From: Ancylobacter novellus DSM 506
GTDB lineage: Bacteria; Pseudomonadota; Alphaproteobacteria; Rhizobiales; Xanthobacteraceae
Assembly: GCF_000092925.1 (NCBI RefSeq)
Contig: NC_014217.1
Span: 3,472,001 to 3,536,000, forward strand
Direction: 5' to 3'
Length of the DNA stretch: 64,000 nucleotides
The notes beneath the pieces are model-generated. The model saw only the letters and a program-made list of their open reading frames with translations. It ran no database searches and was not told the origin of the DNA. Below, piece after piece: positions 1 to 10,679 of this stretch; position 1 is the stretch's first letter, and each line of letters opens with the position of its first letter. The position numbers were made by a program, and so were the translations under genes.

Positions 1-1494
<1,494 letters not shown>

Positions 1495-1556
1495 GCATTC
1501 CACGAAACTCGAGGAGAGCCGGCCACCGGGCCGGCGAACGGTGAGGAAGAAAGAGC

Positions 1557-2810
1557 ATGGCCACCGAGATCCGCGTTCCGACGCTGGGCGAATCGGTCAC
1601 CGAAGCGACGATCGGCAAGTGGTTCAAGAAGGCCGGCGAGGCGGTTGCGGCCGACGAGCCGATCGTCGAGCTGGAGACCGACAAGGTCACGATCGAGGTG
1701 CCCGCGCCGGCGGCCGGCGTGCTCTCCGAGATCGTCGCCAAGGACGGCGAGACCGTCGGCGTCGGCGCCCTGCTCGGCTCGATCGGTGAAGGCAGCGGCG
1801 CCGCCAAGGCGGCCCCCGCCGCGGCGCCTGCCCCGGCCAAGGCCGAAGCTCCCAAGGCCGAGGCGCCCAAGCCTGCGGCGGCTCCGGTTCCTGCGGCGCC
1901 CGCCGCTGCGCCGGCCGGCGCCAACGGCCCGGCGGTCGCCAAGCTCGCCAGCGAGAGCGGCATCAACCCGGCCATGCTCGCCGGCACCGGCAAGGACGCC
2001 CGCGTGACCAAGGGCGACATGCTCGCGGCCATCGCTACCGGCGTCTCCGCGCCGGCGGCCGCGCCGAGCGCCCCGGTCGTCGCCCGCGCGCCCTCGGCGC
2101 CGGACGATGCCTCGCGCGAAGAGCGCGTGAAGATGACCAAGCTGCGCGTCACCATTGCGCGCCGCCTGAAGGAAGCCCAGAACGCCGCTGCCATGCTCAC
2201 GACGTTCAACGACGTCGACATGTCGGCGGTGATGAGCCTGCGTGCGCAGTACAAGGACGTGTTCGAGAAGAAGCACGGCGTGAAGCTGGGCTTCATGGGC
2301 TTCTTCACCAAGGCGGTGATCCAGGCCCTGAAGGACGTGCCGGAGGTCAATGCCGAGATCGACGGGCAGGACCTCGTCTACAAGAACTACTACCACATCG
2401 GCATCGCCGTCGGCACCGACAAGGGCCTCGTCGTGCCGGTGGTGCGCGACGCCGACCAGATGTCGATCGCCGAGATCGAGAAGACCATCGCCGGCCTCGG
2501 CCGCAAGGCGCGCGACGGCAAGCTCGGCATCGAGGACATGCAGGGCGGCACCTTCACCATCACCAATGGCGGCATCTACGGTTCGCTGATGTCGACGCCG
2601 ATCCTCAACGCGCCGCAGTCGGGCATCCTCGGCATGCACCGCATCGAGGAGCGCCCCGTCGTGGTGAAGGGCCAGATCGTCGCCCGGCCGATGATGTACC
2701 TCGCGCTGAGCTACGACCACCGCATCGTCGACGGCAAGGGCGCGGTGACCTTCCTGGTCCGCGTCAAGGAAGCGCTGGAAGACCCGACCCGGCTCGTGCT
2801 GGACCTCTGA
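1557..2810 (+). CDS. sucB: Dihydrolipoyllysine succinyltransferase (E2 of 2-oxoglutarate dehydrogenase)
   Basis: E2 core enzyme that transfers the succinyl group from lipoyl-lysine to CoA in the 2-oxoglutarate dehydrogenase complex. The domain order is standard. An N-terminal lipoyl domain (residues 1-78) carries the lipoylation motif ETDKV with Lys43. A long Ala/Pro/Lys linker follows (about 80-120), then a peripheral-subunit-binding domain (about 122-158) and a C-terminal catalytic domain ending with SYDHRIVDG, where His388 and Asp392 are the expected catalytic residues. Its length of 417 residues is normal. Start: ATG at 1557, with AAGAAAGAGC just upstream as a weak ribosome-binding site. 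It lies directly downstream of sucA and is followed by a strong hairpin terminator. Confidence 0.97.
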   Translation: MATEIRVPTLGESVTEATIGKWFKKAGEAVAADEPIVELETDKVTIEVPAPAAGVLSEIVAKDGETVGVGALLGSIGEGSGAAKAAPAAAPAPAKAEAPKAEAPKPAAAPVPAAPAAAPAGANGPAVAKLASESGINPAMLAGTGKDARVTKGDMLAAIATGVSAPAAAPSAPVVARAPSAPDDASREERVKMTKLRVTIARRLKEAQNAAAMLTTFNDVDMSAVMSLRAQYKDVFEKKHGVKLGFMGFFTKAVIQALKDVPEVNAEIDGQDLVYKNYYHIGIAVGTDKGLVVPVVRDADQMSIAEIEKTIAGLGRKARDGKLGIEDMQGGTFTITNGGIYGSLMSTPILNAPQSGILGMHRIEERPVVVKGQIVARPMMYLALSYDHRIVDGKGAVTFLVRVKEALEDPTRLVLDL

Positions 2811-2831
2811 CGCAGCCGACGCCCGACAGAC

Positions 2832-2870
2832 AAAAAAAGCCCCCGCGACCGGCCGGTCGCGGGGGCTTTC
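2832..2870. terminator. Bidirectional rho-independent terminator between sucB and lldP
   Basis: A perfect GC-rich inverted repeat (AGCCCCCGCGACC / GGTCGCGGGGGCT) around a short GGCC centre has a run of seven A on the left and CTTTCTC on the right. It can therefore terminate both sucB (rightward) and the convergent lactate permease gene (leftward). This is read directly from the sequence. Confidence 0.9.
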
Positions 2871-2882
2871 TCGTTCAGGCCC

Positions 2883-4550
2883 TCACGGATGGATGACCAT
2901 CAGCGTGAAGGGGTGGACATAGGCCTGCAGCATCACCAGGCAGCCGACCAGGCAGGCCAGCACGATGGAGTGCCAGAACACGAAGCGCAGGATCGAGCCT
3001 TCATGGCCGAACCAGTTGGTGGCGGTGGAGGCGACGACGATGGACTGCGCATCGATCATCTTGCCCATGACGCCGCCCGACGAGTTCGCCGCGCCCATCA
3101 GTATGGGCGAGAGGCCGAGCTGCTCGGAGGTGATCTTCTGCAACCCGCCGAACAGTACGTTGGACGCCGTGTCCGAGCCCGTCAGCGCCACGCCGAGCCA
3201 GCCGAGCAGCGTGCCGAAGAAGGGATAGAGCACCCCGGTCGCCGCGAAAGCCAAGCCCAGCGTGGCGTCGAGGCCGGAGAAGCGGGTCAGCGTGCCGATG
3301 GCCAGCATCGAGGCGATGGTGGCGAGCGAGGCGCGCAGGATCCAGATGGTCTGGAGGTACTCCCTGAACAGCCGCACCGGCGAGAAGCGGATCACCGCGC
3401 CATAGATCAGCGCCGCGATCAGCATCGCCGTGCCGGTGTAGGACAGGTAGGTGAAGGAGAAGATCGCGCTCTCGGTCGCGGGCTTGGCCACCACCGGCGG
3501 CACCTTCTGCACCATGTTGTGCAGGCCCTCGACCGTATAGTTCCAGGTGAAGATCGGGTTCACCAGGTTCTTGAACCAGCCCGAGCCCCAGATCAGCAGC
3601 AGCACGCAGACGATGATCCACGGCAGCAGCGCGCTCCACACCTCCGCGCGCGTCGGCTTCACCAGCGGCTCGGCGGAGACCGGCGGCATGGTGCCGGCGG
3701 ATTCGTCGTGCGTGCGCAGCGCCGGGGACAGCCACAGCTTCTTGGGCTGCCACACCTTGAGGAACAGGATCAGCGCCGCCATCGAGATCAGCGAGGCGCC
3801 GATGTCGACGATCCACGGATTGATGAAGTTCGAGATGACGAACTGGGGGATGGCGAAGGAGAGCGCGCAGACCAGGATCGCCGGCCACACCTCCTTCATG
3901 CCCCGCCAGCCGGCGAAGGCGCACACCACCCAGAACGGCACGATCATCGAGAAGAAGGGCAGCTGCCGGCCGACCATGGCGCCGAGCATATAGGGGTCGA
4001 GCCCGGTCACGCTGGCGAGGCCGACGATCGGCGTTCCAAGGGCTCCGTAGGCCACCGGCGCCGTGTTGGCGATCAGCGACAGGCCGGAGGCGGCGAGCGG
4101 CGAGAAGCCGAGACCCATCAATATGGCGCCGGTCACCGCCACCGGCGTGCCGAATCCCGAGGCGCCCTCGAAGAAGGCACCGAAGGAAAAGGCGATGAGG
4201 AGGAGCTGCAACCGCCGGTCCGGCGTCACCCCGCCGATGGCCTGTTCGAGAATCTTGAACCGGCCGGTGGCGACGGTGAGGCGGTAGAGGAAGATGACGT
4301 TGAGGACGATCCAGCCGATCGGGAAAAGGCCGGTCACGATGCCGAGAATGGCGGCACGTATGGCGAGGCCGGCCGGCATGGTGAAAATGGCGACCGAGAT
4401 CAGTATAGCAACGACGAGGGCAATGACGGCGGCCAGATGTGCCTTGATCTTGCCCGACGCGATCATCACCAGCAGAAGAACGACAGGTATCGCCGCGGCA
4501 GCCGTGGACAATACCATGCTATTCAAGGGATTGTAGACCTGACTCCACAT
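2883..4550 (-). CDS. lldP: L-lactate permease (LctP/LldP family)
   Basis: A 555-residue integral membrane protein of the lactate permease family, expected to import L-lactate (and possibly glycolate) with protons through the inner membrane. The sequence is almost entirely hydrophobic helices. It has the family block SFGAFFEGASGFGTPVA near residues 124-140, a second conserved region NTAPVAYGALGTPI, and SSGGVMGKMIDAQSIVVA near the end. Length and motifs match full-length members. Start ATG at 4550 is preceded at good spacing by AGGGGAAGG. It sits in reverse orientation between sucB and lpdA, where the 2-oxoglutarate dehydrogenase genes would usually be adjacent, and shares a terminator with sucB. 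No lactate dehydrogenase gene is visible next to it. Confidence 0.93.
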   Translation of the reverse strand: MWSQVYNPLNSMVLSTAAAAIPVVLLLVMIASGKIKAHLAAVIALVVAILISVAIFTMPAGLAIRAAILGIVTGLFPIGWIVLNVIFLYRLTVATGRFKILEQAIGGVTPDRRLQLLLIAFSFGAFFEGASGFGTPVAVTGAILMGLGFSPLAASGLSLIANTAPVAYGALGTPIVGLASVTGLDPYMLGAMVGRQLPFFSMIVPFWVVCAFAGWRGMKEVWPAILVCALSFAIPQFVISNFINPWIVDIGASLISMAALILFLKVWQPKKLWLSPALRTHDESAGTMPPVSAEPLVKPTRAEVWSALLPWIIVCVLLLIWGSGWFKNLVNPIFTWNYTVEGLHNMVQKVPPVVAKPATESAIFSFTYLSYTGTAMLIAALIYGAVIRFSPVRLFREYLQTIWILRASLATIASMLAIGTLTRFSGLDATLGLAFAATGVLYPFFGTLLGWLGVALTGSDTASNVLFGGLQKITSEQLGLSPILMGAANSSGGVMGKMIDAQSIVVASTATNWFGHEGSILRFVFWHSIVLACLVGCLVMLQAYVHPFTLMVIHP

Positions 4551-4612
4551 GACGAAACCTTCCCCTAAGTAATGTAAATATTCTTGCGAACTAAGCCTGC
4601 ACTGGTGAAATA

Positions 4613-4624
4613 AAGTTGCAACTT
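4613..4624. promoter_or_regulatory. Perfect 12-bp palindrome upstream of lldP
   Basis: AAGTTGCAACTT is a perfect palindrome 63 bases upstream of the lldP start, inside a locally AT-rich stretch (about 4560-4660) in otherwise GC-rich DNA. The position and symmetry fit an operator for a dimeric repressor such as a GntR/LldR-type regulator. That regulator identity is inference only; no regulator gene is adjacent. Confidence 0.4.
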
Positions 4625-4835
4625 AGACGAAAGTTGAATAATTACTTTACGTATCGTCAGGCTCCGCCGAAAACGCGCAGCAGGCGCGCCCTGAGGGCAG
4701 GTGACTTCCGGTCATGGGGTGTGTAGTTTCCGGCGCGTTCGAGCGGCTCACCCGCCTGCACCCGCGCCTTGAAAACGCTCGCGCAGGGGTCCCCCGCAGG
4801 CACTTTCCCAGCAGGCAATCCACGAGAAGATGAGC

Positions 4836-6236
4836 ATGTCCTACGACCTGATCGTCATCGGCACCGGCCCCGGCGGCTATGTGTGCGCCATCCGCGCCTC
4901 CCAGCTCGGCCTCAAGGTCGCGGTGGTCGAGAAGCGCGCCACCTTCGGCGGCACCTGCCTGAACATCGGCTGCATCCCGTCCAAGGCGCTGCTGCACGCC
5001 TCGCACCTGTTCGACGAGGCCGGCCACCGCTTCGCCGAGATGGGCATCGGGGTGGGCGCGCCGACGCTCGACCACAAGGCGTTTCTGGGCTTCAAGGACA
5101 AGGCGGTGGACGGCAACACCAAGGGTGTCGCCTTCCTCATGAAGAAGAACAAGATCGACACCTATCACGGCACCGCCTCGATCCCCGCGCCCGGCAAGGT
5201 CGACGTCGCCATGGCGGACGGGTCGCAGCAGACGCTGGAGACCAAGGCGATCGTCATCGCCACCGGCTCGGACGTGGCCAAGCTGCCGGGCATCGAGATC
5301 GACGAGACGCGCATCGTCTCGTCCACCGGCGCCATCGCGCTGGAAAAGGTGCCGGGCAAGCTGCTCGTGGTGGGCGCCGGCGTGATCGGGCTGGAGTTAG
5401 GGAGCGTGTGGCGGCGCCTCGGCGCCGAGGTCACCGTGGTCGAATATCTCGACCGCATCCTGCCGGGCATGGACCTCGACGTGGCGAAGTCCTTCCAGCG
5501 CATCCTCGAAAAGCAGGGCATCGCCTTCAAGCTCGGCTCGAAGGTCACCGGCGTCGACAGCAAGGGCAAGACGCTCAAGGCGTCCGTCGAGCCCGCCGCC
5601 GGTGGCGCTGCCGAGACGCTGGAAGCCGACGTCGTCCTCGTCGCCATCGGCCGCGTGCCCTACACCGAAGGGCTGGGGCTGGAAGCGCTGGGCGTCGAGA
5701 AGGACAAGCGCGGCCGCGTCGTCACCGACCATTACTACCGTACCAACGTGCCCGGCATCTTCGCCATCGGCGACGCCATTGCCGGCCCGATGCTCGCCCA
5801 CAAGGCCGAGGACGAGGGCGTGGCGCTGGCAGAGCTGCTGGCCGGACAGGCCGGCCATGTGAATTACGACGTGATCCCGGCGGTCGTTTACACCTCGCCG
5901 GAAGTCGCCTCGGTCGGCAAGACCGAGGAGGAGCTGAAGGAAGCCGGCGTCGCCTACAAGGTCGGCAAGTTCCCCTTCCTCGCCAATGGCCGCGCCAAGG
6001 CGAACGACGAGACCGACGGCTTCGTGAAGATCCTTGCGGATGCGACGACGGACAAGGTGCTGGGCGCCCACATCATCGGCGTCGAGGCCGGCGAGATGAT
6101 CCACGAATGCGCCGTGCTGATGGAGTTCGGCGGCTCGTCCGAGGACCTCGCCCGCACCTGCCACGCCCACCCGACCCGCTCCGAGGCGGTGAAGGAAGCG
6201 GCGATGGCGGTGGAGAAGCGTGCCATCCACATGTGA
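4836..6236 (+). CDS. lpdA: Dihydrolipoyl dehydrogenase (E3)
   Basis: Flavoprotein disulfide reductase that reoxidises dihydrolipoamide in 2-oxoacid dehydrogenase complexes, passing electrons to NAD+. Visible are the N-terminal FAD motif [11 protein letters not shown], the redox-active disulfide [16 protein letters not shown] (Cys41 and Cys46 from this start), a central NAD-binding motif [15 protein letters not shown], the second FAD motif [20 protein letters not shown], and the C-terminal catalytic block [10 protein letters not shown]. Start choice: ATG at 4836 lies six bases after GAGAAG, whereas the in-frame ATG at 4830 abuts it, so 4836 is preferred (466 residues). It probably serves the sucAB complex upstream, but has its own leader region because lldP intervenes. 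Confidence 0.96.
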   Translation: MSYDLIVIGTGPGGYVCAIRASQLGLKVAVVEKRATFGGTCLNIGCIPSKALLHASHLFDEAGHRFAEMGIGVGAPTLDHKAFLGFKDKAVDGNTKGVAFLMKKNKIDTYHGTASIPAPGKVDVAMADGSQQTLETKAIVIATGSDVAKLPGIEIDETRIVSSTGAIALEKVPGKLLVVGAGVIGLELGSVWRRLGAEVTVVEYLDRILPGMDLDVAKSFQRILEKQGIAFKLGSKVTGVDSKGKTLKASVEPAAGGAAETLEADVVLVAIGRVPYTEGLGLEALGVEKDKRGRVVTDHYYRTNVPGIFAIGDAIAGPMLAHKAEDEGVALAELLAGQAGHVNYDVIPAVVYTSPEVASVGKTEEELKEAGVAYKVGKFPFLANGRAKANDETDGFVKILADATTDKVLGAHIIGVEAGEMIHECAVLMEFGGSSEDLARTCHAHPTRSEAVKEAAMAVEKRAIHM

Positions 6237-6258
6237 GGCGGGCGCGCCGAAACGAACC

Positions 6259-6360
6259 ATCCTTCGAGGCCCGGCGATGCCGGGCACCTCAGGATGACGT
6301 TGCTCCCTTGAGGCATCTCGTCATGCTGAGGTGCGAGCGCAGCGAGCCTCGAAGCACGCA
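6259..6360. repeat. Palindromic intergenic repeat, family A (two copies)
   Basis: Two copies of a palindromic element lie between lpdA and the small gene at 6442. The first has the outline ATCCTTCGAGGC - variable palindrome - GCACCTCAGGAT. The second runs in the opposite sense, TCATGCTGAGGTGCGAGC...GCCTCGAAGCA. The same outer arms recur at 16.9, 27.4, 30.3 and 46.7 kb, always between genes. The inner hairpin sequence varies while remaining complementary, as in REP-type elements. Confidence 0.85.
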
Positions 6361-6380
6361 GGCCCGTAGCCAAACACAAA

Positions 6381-6406
6381 ACGGCCCGGAGTCGCCTCCG
6401 GGCCGT
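6381..6406 (-). terminator. Rho-independent terminator for the 42-residue peptide gene
   Basis: Perfect 10-bp stem (ACGGCCCGGA / TCCGGGCCGT) with a six-base loop. Read leftward it is followed by TTTTGTG, so it fits as the terminator of the reverse-strand gene at 6442-6570. It may also stop leftover transcription from lpdA. Confidence 0.7.
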
Positions 6407-6441
6407 GTCATGTTCAGGGGGAAGAACCTGGCGGCCCGCCG

Positions 6442-6570
6442 TCAGGAGCCCTTGCTGTCGGTCTGCACGGGCTTCGCCGCGGCATGACCCTGCGAACAAT
6501 CGGCGAAGGCGGCGCTGGAGATCGCGCCGGTGAATGCGAGCGCGCAGAAGACGAGGACGATACGCTTCAT
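6442..6570 (-). CDS. Small secreted peptide of unknown function (42 residues)
   Basis: A 42-codon gene supported by an excellent ribosome-binding site (AGGAGG six bases before ATG at 6570) and a terminator just after its stop. The product has a clear Sec signal peptide: MKR, a hydrophobic stretch (IVLVFCALAFTGAISSA), then an AFA-D cleavage site. This leaves a mature peptide of about 19 residues rich in Ala, Lys and Ser with a single Cys. I do not recognise a family. Comparable tiny exported peptides are common in Rhizobiales and are often missed by gene callers. Confidence 0.6.
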   Translation of the reverse strand: MKRIVLVFCALAFTGAISSAAFADCSQGHAAAKPVQTDSKGS

Positions 6571-6682
6571 CGAATGCCTCCTCTGGAGTGGTCCCGGTGA
6601 GGCAAGTCTTGCCCAGCTTACCCAAGGTGAAAAGCCCGCCGCCGGTCCCGGAGTGCCGCAATGGTAGGCATTTCGGCCGGTC

Positions 6683-7117
6683 TCACGCATCCGTGTAGGT
6701 GAGCGCCTCGATCTTCCAGCCGTCGGGATCGAACAGGAAGGCGGCATAGTACCCCTCGCCATAATGCGGCCGGAGCCCCGGCGCCCCCTCGTCGCGCCCG
6801 CCCGTGGCGATGCCGGCGGCGTGGAAGGCGTCGACCGCCTTGCGCGAAGGCGCCATGAAGCAGAGATGGAAGCCGGGCACCGGCGCGATCCTGTCGGCCC
6901 GGTGCTGGATCCAGAACGGTGCCGCGCCGGGCGTGCCCTCCGGCGAGGGTGCCTCGCCCGGCGGTCCCCAGCAGGCCGATTCCCCCTCCGGCTCGGGATG
7001 CGCCCACACCCGCACGAAGCCCAGCGGCGCCAGCACCGCGTCGTAGAAGGCGAGCGAGCGCCGATAGTCCGAAACGCCGATCGACATGTGCTCGATCATC
7101 GGCTGGATGGGCTTCAT
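6683..7117 (-). CDS. VOC (glyoxalase/bleomycin-resistance) family protein
   Basis: A small cytoplasmic protein of about 144 residues with the vicinal oxygen chelate fold. It has the N-terminal pattern IEHMSIGVSDYRRSLAFYDAVLAPLGF, a central HLCFMAPSRKAVDAFHAA helix region, and the C-terminal FLFDPDGWKIEALTY block seen in lactoylglutathione lyase-like proteins. His residues and the C-terminal Glu are plausible metal ligands, but the substrate cannot be told. GTG at 7120 and ATG at 7117 are adjacent. The AAGGGGG upstream is better spaced for the ATG. It lies just downstream of xerC on the same strand, 45 bases away. Confidence 0.85.
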   Translation of the reverse strand: MKPIQPMIEHMSIGVSDYRRSLAFYDAVLAPLGFVRVWAHPEPEGESACWGPPGEAPSPEGTPGAAPFWIQHRADRIAPVPGFHLCFMAPSRKAVDAFHAAGIATGGRDEGAPGLRPHYGEGYYAAFLFDPDGWKIEALTYTDA

Positions 7118-7162
7118 CACGTCCCCCTTGTCACCGCGCCCGCGGATGCGCCGCGCCTGTCC

Positions 7163-8149
7163 CTAGCGGGCGCGCGGATGCGCCGCGCGCCAGGCGGCCA
7201 TCAGCGCCGCCGAATCCACCGCCGCATAGATCTGCGTGGTGGAAAGCGAGGCGTGGCCGAGAAGTTCCTGGATCGAGCGCAGGTCGCCGCCGCGCCCGAG
7301 CAGATGGGTGGCGAAGGAATGGCGCAGCGCGTGCGGCGTGGCGCTGTCCGGCAGGCCGAGCCCGCCGCGCATGCGCTCCACCGCCAGTTGCACGATGCGC
7401 GGCGAGAGCGGCCCGCCCTTGGCGCCGCGGAACAGCGAGCTCGAAGGCTCCAACTCGTAGGGGCAGGCGCAGACATAGGCGTCGACCATCTCCGCGACCT
7501 GCCGCAGCACCGGTACCATGCGGGTCTTGCCGCCCTTGCCGTGGACGACGATCTGGTCGCCGCGCCCGGGCTCGGGCATGTCGCGGCGCATCAGCCCCAG
7601 CGCCTCGGAGATGCGCAGGCCCGAGCCGTAGAGCAGTGCGATCACCGCCGCGTCGCGCATCAGCACCCAGGGCTCGCGCTCCTCGCCCGCGCGGGTGGCG
7701 GGGTCCGCCATGGCGCGGGCATCCGCCGGCGAGAGCGGGCGCGGCAAAGTGCGGGCAATGCGGGGCGCGCGCACGGCGGTGAGCGCGCCGACCTTGCCCA
7801 GCCCCTCGCGTTCCATGTGCCGGCCGAAGGAACGGGCGGCGGCGAGGAAGCGCATCTGCGTGCGGGCCTCGATGCCCTCCGCGCGGCGGGCGGCGATCAC
7901 CGCCCGTACCTCGCGCGGCGAAAGGTTCGCGAGATCGGCGATCTCCGGCTGCCGGCCGATCTGGCGGGCGAGCAGGCCGAGGAAGATCGACATGTCGCGG
8001 GCATAGGCCTCGCGGGTCTTGGGCGAGAGCCGGCGCTCATGGCCGAGCCGGGCCAGCCAGCCCTTCAGCGCGACGGCCACGTCCGGCGCCGCGCCGGCGA
8101 GCAGCGCTATCTCCGCCCGCGCCGCCTTCTGCGCATCGGTGCTGGCCAT
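7163..8149 (-). CDS. xerC: Tyrosine recombinase XerC
   Basis: Site-specific recombinase that acts at dif sites with XerD to resolve chromosome dimers. There is a SAM-like N-terminal core-binding domain (about residues 20-105) and a C-terminal catalytic domain. The catalytic set is visible: Arg in GSGLRISEALGL, Lys in VHGKGGKTR, His and Arg in HALRHSFATHLL, a second His in LGHASLSTTQIY and the Tyr at the end of that block. 328 residues is slightly long because of an alanine-rich N-terminus. It is divergent from priA, a neighbourhood common in Rhizobiales. It is a chromosomal Xer protein rather than a phage integrase; no attachment-site repeats are near. Confidence 0.92.
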   Translation of the reverse strand: MASTDAQKAARAEIALLAGAAPDVAVALKGWLARLGHERRLSPKTREAYARDMSIFLGLLARQIGRQPEIADLANLSPREVRAVIAARRAEGIEARTQMRFLAAARSFGRHMEREGLGKVGALTAVRAPRIARTLPRPLSPADARAMADPATRAGEEREPWVLMRDAAVIALLYGSGLRISEALGLMRRDMPEPGRGDQIVVHGKGGKTRMVPVLRQVAEMVDAYVCACPYELEPSSSLFRGAKGGPLSPRIVQLAVERMRGGLGLPDSATPHALRHSFATHLLGRGGDLRSIQELLGHASLSTTQIYAAVDSAALMAAWRAAHPRAR

Positions 8150-8233
8150 GTTCCTGCCTCGGCTTCGTCTTGACAGCCCTGCTAGATTGGCCGCCCTAGC
8201 CCTTCCCGAGCCTTAACGAGTCTAGCCGATTCC

Positions 8234-10423
8234 ATGTCCCTCTTCCCGCCGCGCGAGAGTGTCGTCGACGTGCTGCTGCCCGTGGCGGTCGGCTCGGCCT
8301 ATTCCTATCGCGTGCCGGAGGGCATGGAGGTGGCGCCCGGCGACATCGTCGTGGTGCCGCTCGGGCCGCGTATGATGCTCGGCTGCGTCTGGCCGCCGGC
8401 GGAGAACCCGAAGCCGGTGGATCCCGCCAAGCTCAAGCCGATCCACCGCAAATATGATGTCGCGTCGCTCTCGCCGGCGATGCTCGCCTTCATCCGCTGG
8501 ATCGCCGACTACACGGTGACGCCGCCGGGCATGGTGCTGCGCCTCGCGCTGCGCCATGACGAGAGCGCCGGCATTTCCCGCGAGCGCACCGGCGTGCGCC
8601 TCACCGACCAGCGCCCGCAGCGCCGCACCGCTGCCCGCGAGCGGGTGATCGAGGCGCTGGCCGACGGCTTCGTCCGCTCCAAAACGGATGCGGCCCGCGA
8701 GGCCGGCGTCTCCCCTTCCGTGGTCGACGGGCTGGTGGACGACGGCGTGCTGGAGACGGTCGTGCTGCCGCCCGAGCCCGCCGCCGAGAGGCCCGACCCC
8801 GACCATTCCGCGCCCGAGCTGCTGCCGGCGCAGCGCGACGCCGCCGATCGCCTCGTCGAGGCGGTGAAGGCCCGCGCCTTCCGCCCCTATCTCATCGATG
8901 GCGTCACCGGCTCCGGCAAGACCGAGACCTATTTCGAGGCGGTGGCGGAGACGATCCGGCAGGGACGGCAGGTGCTGATCCTGATGCCGGAAATCGCCCT
9001 CACTCAGGCCTTCCTCGACCGCTTCGCCCGCCGCTTCGGCGTCAAGCCGGCGGAGTGGCATTCCGCGGTCGGCACCAAGCGGCGCGGGCGCGTCTTCAAG
9101 GGCGTGTCCTCCGGCGAGGTGAGCGTGGTCGCCGGCGCGCGCTCGGCGCTGTTCCTGCCCTTCCGCGACCTCGGCCTCGTCATCGTCGACGAGGAGCACG
9201 ACAGCGCCTACAAGCAGGAGGACGGCGTCCACTACCACGCCCGCGACATGGCGGTGGTGCGGGCGCGGCTGGAGGAGGCGCCGGTCGTCCTCGTCTCGGC
9301 GACGCCCTCCATCGAGACCGAGGTGAACGCAAGGCGCGGGCGCTACAGCCGCCTGCATCTGCCCGAGCGCTTCGCCGGCACCAAGGTCCCGCGGCTCGAG
9401 CCCATCGACCTGCGCAAGGAAGGCCCGCCGCGCGGCCAGTGGATCGCCCCCCGCCTCGCCGCGGAGATGGAGCGCACCATCGAGGCAGGCGGGCAGGCGC
9501 TCTTGTTCCTCAACCGCCGCGGCTATGCCCCGCTGACGCTCTGCCGCGCCTGCGGCCACCGCATACGCTGCCCGTCCTGCTCGAGCTGGCTGGTCGAGCA
9601 CCGCTTCCGCCGCCGGCTCGAATGCCACCAATGTGGCTATGCCACGCCGGTGCCGAACGAATGCCCGAACTGCCATGAGCCCAATTCGCTCATCCCCTGC
9701 GGCCCCGGCGTCGAGCGGCTGCATGAGGAGGTGGCGAAGCTCATGCCGAACGCCCGGCTTCAGGTGCTCTCCAGCGACCTCGCCGGCGGGGTGGAGCGGC
9801 TGCGCGCCGAACTCAAGGCGATCGAGGATGGCGCGGTCGACGTCATCGTCGGCACCCAGCTCGTCGCCAAGGGCCATAATTTCCCCGGCCTCGCCCTGGT
9901 CGGCGTCATCGATGCCGATGTCGGGCTGGGCCATGGCGATCCGCGCGCGGCCGAGCGCACCTTCCAGCTCCTGCACCAGGTCGCCGGCCGCGCCGGTCGG
10001 CACGAGAAGGAGGGCCGGGCCTTCCTCCAGACCTACATGCCCGAGCATCCGGTGATGCAGGCGCTGGTCGCCGGCGACCGCGACGCCTTCTATGACCGCG
10101 AGATCGGGGTGCGCGAGGAGGCGCATCTGCCACCCTTCGCCCGCTTCTGCGCGCTCATCGTCTCGGGAACGGACGCACATGCCGCGCAGGCGCATGCCCG
10201 CGCGCTGGCGGCGTGCTCGCCGTTGTCGAACGAGGTGCGCGTGCTCGGCCCGGCGGAAGCCCCGCTGGCGCTGGTGCGCGGGCGCCACCGCTACCGCCTG
10301 CTGGCCCGCTCGGACCGCGGCTTCGACCTCTCCAACTATGTCCGCGCCTGGATGGCCGGCGCCCCGCGCGCGACGGGCAATCTGCGGGTCGAGATCGACA
10401 TCGACCCGCAGAGCTTCTTGTAG
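8234..10423 (+). CDS. priA: Primosomal replication protein N' (PriA helicase)
   Basis: DEAH-type 3'-5' DNA helicase that restarts collapsed replication forks. In order there are an N-terminal DNA-binding domain (about 1-110), a winged-helix segment, Walker A GVTGSGKTETY (about residue 222-232), the Walker B box VIVDEEHDS, and a zinc-binding insertion. The insertion has eight cysteines arranged as CRACGHRIRCPSC and CHQCGYATPVPNECPNC. Helicase motifs IVGTQLVAKGHNFPGL and QVAGRAGRHEKEG follow. 729 residues is the usual length. It reads rightward from a short intergenic region shared with xerC and is followed by family B repeats. Confidence 0.96.
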   Translation: MSLFPPRESVVDVLLPVAVGSAYSYRVPEGMEVAPGDIVVVPLGPRMMLGCVWPPAENPKPVDPAKLKPIHRKYDVASLSPAMLAFIRWIADYTVTPPGMVLRLALRHDESAGISRERTGVRLTDQRPQRRTAARERVIEALADGFVRSKTDAAREAGVSPSVVDGLVDDGVLETVVLPPEPAAERPDPDHSAPELLPAQRDAADRLVEAVKARAFRPYLIDGVTGSGKTETYFEAVAETIRQGRQVLILMPEIALTQAFLDRFARRFGVKPAEWHSAVGTKRRGRVFKGVSSGEVSVVAGARSALFLPFRDLGLVIVDEEHDSAYKQEDGVHYHARDMAVVRARLEEAPVVLVSATPSIETEVNARRGRYSRLHLPERFAGTKVPRLEPIDLRKEGPPRGQWIAPRLAAEMERTIEAGGQALLFLNRRGYAPLTLCRACGHRIRCPSCSSWLVEHRFRRRLECHQCGYATPVPNECPNCHEPNSLIPCGPGVERLHEEVAKLMPNARLQVLSSDLAGGVERLRAELKAIEDGAVDVIVGTQLVAKGHNFPGLALVGVIDADVGLGHGDPRAAERTFQLLHQVAGRAGRHEKEGRAFLQTYMPEHPVMQALVAGDRDAFYDREIGVREEAHLPPFARFCALIVSGTDAHAAQAHARALAACSPLSNEVRVLGPAEAPLALVRGRHRYRLLARSDRGFDLSNYVRAWMAGAPRATGNLRVEIDIDPQSFL

Positions 10424-10481
10424 CGGCGGCCCTTGTTGCATGTCAGACGGCGCGCTGAAGCGCCGCCTCGACTTGGAAGCT

Positions 10482-10578
10482 CGTCATGGCCGGGCTTGGC
10501 CCGGCCATCCACGCCTTCGGTTCGTCTCGGCGCGCCCGGCAAGTCGTGGATCCCCGGGCCAAGCCCGGGGATGACGGT
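10482..10578. repeat. Palindromic intergenic repeat, family B (inverted pair)
   Basis: GTCATGGCCGGGCTTGGCCC...CCATCCACGCC is followed about 60 bases on by its near-inverse, GTGGATCCCCGGGCCAAGCCCGGGGATGAC. Each half is itself a hairpin (CCGGGCTTGGCCCGG), so the element is a palindrome of palindromes. Related pairs lie at 13.7, 17.1 and 50.1 kb, and a single arm at 53.2 kb. Confidence 0.85.
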
Positions 10579-10632
10579 CATCCAGGGACCCGGGCTACGG
10601 ACCTCCCAAGTTGAAGGCAACCGCGAAACGAA

Positions 10633-10658
10633 ACGGCCGGGACCTGCGCCCCGGCCGT
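10633..10658 (-). terminator. Terminator for the collagen-like lipoprotein gene
   Basis: Nine-bp perfect stem (ACGGCCGGG / CCCGGCCGT). On the reverse strand it is followed by TTCGTTTCG, just downstream of the stop codon of the gene at 10680-11198. Confidence 0.65.
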
Positions 10659-10679
10659 CGCGTCGGCATCAGGCCACGC

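Noticed and set aside
2889..4568. Long forward open frame opposite the lactate permease
   Set aside because: The translation is His/Gln/Arg/Asp-rich nonsense typical of the antisense of a membrane protein gene; lldP on the other strand is clear.
7163..8149. Tyrosine recombinase as a sign of an integrated phage or island
   Set aside because: Sequence features and the priA neighbourhood fit chromosomal XerC; no phage genes or attachment repeats surround it.
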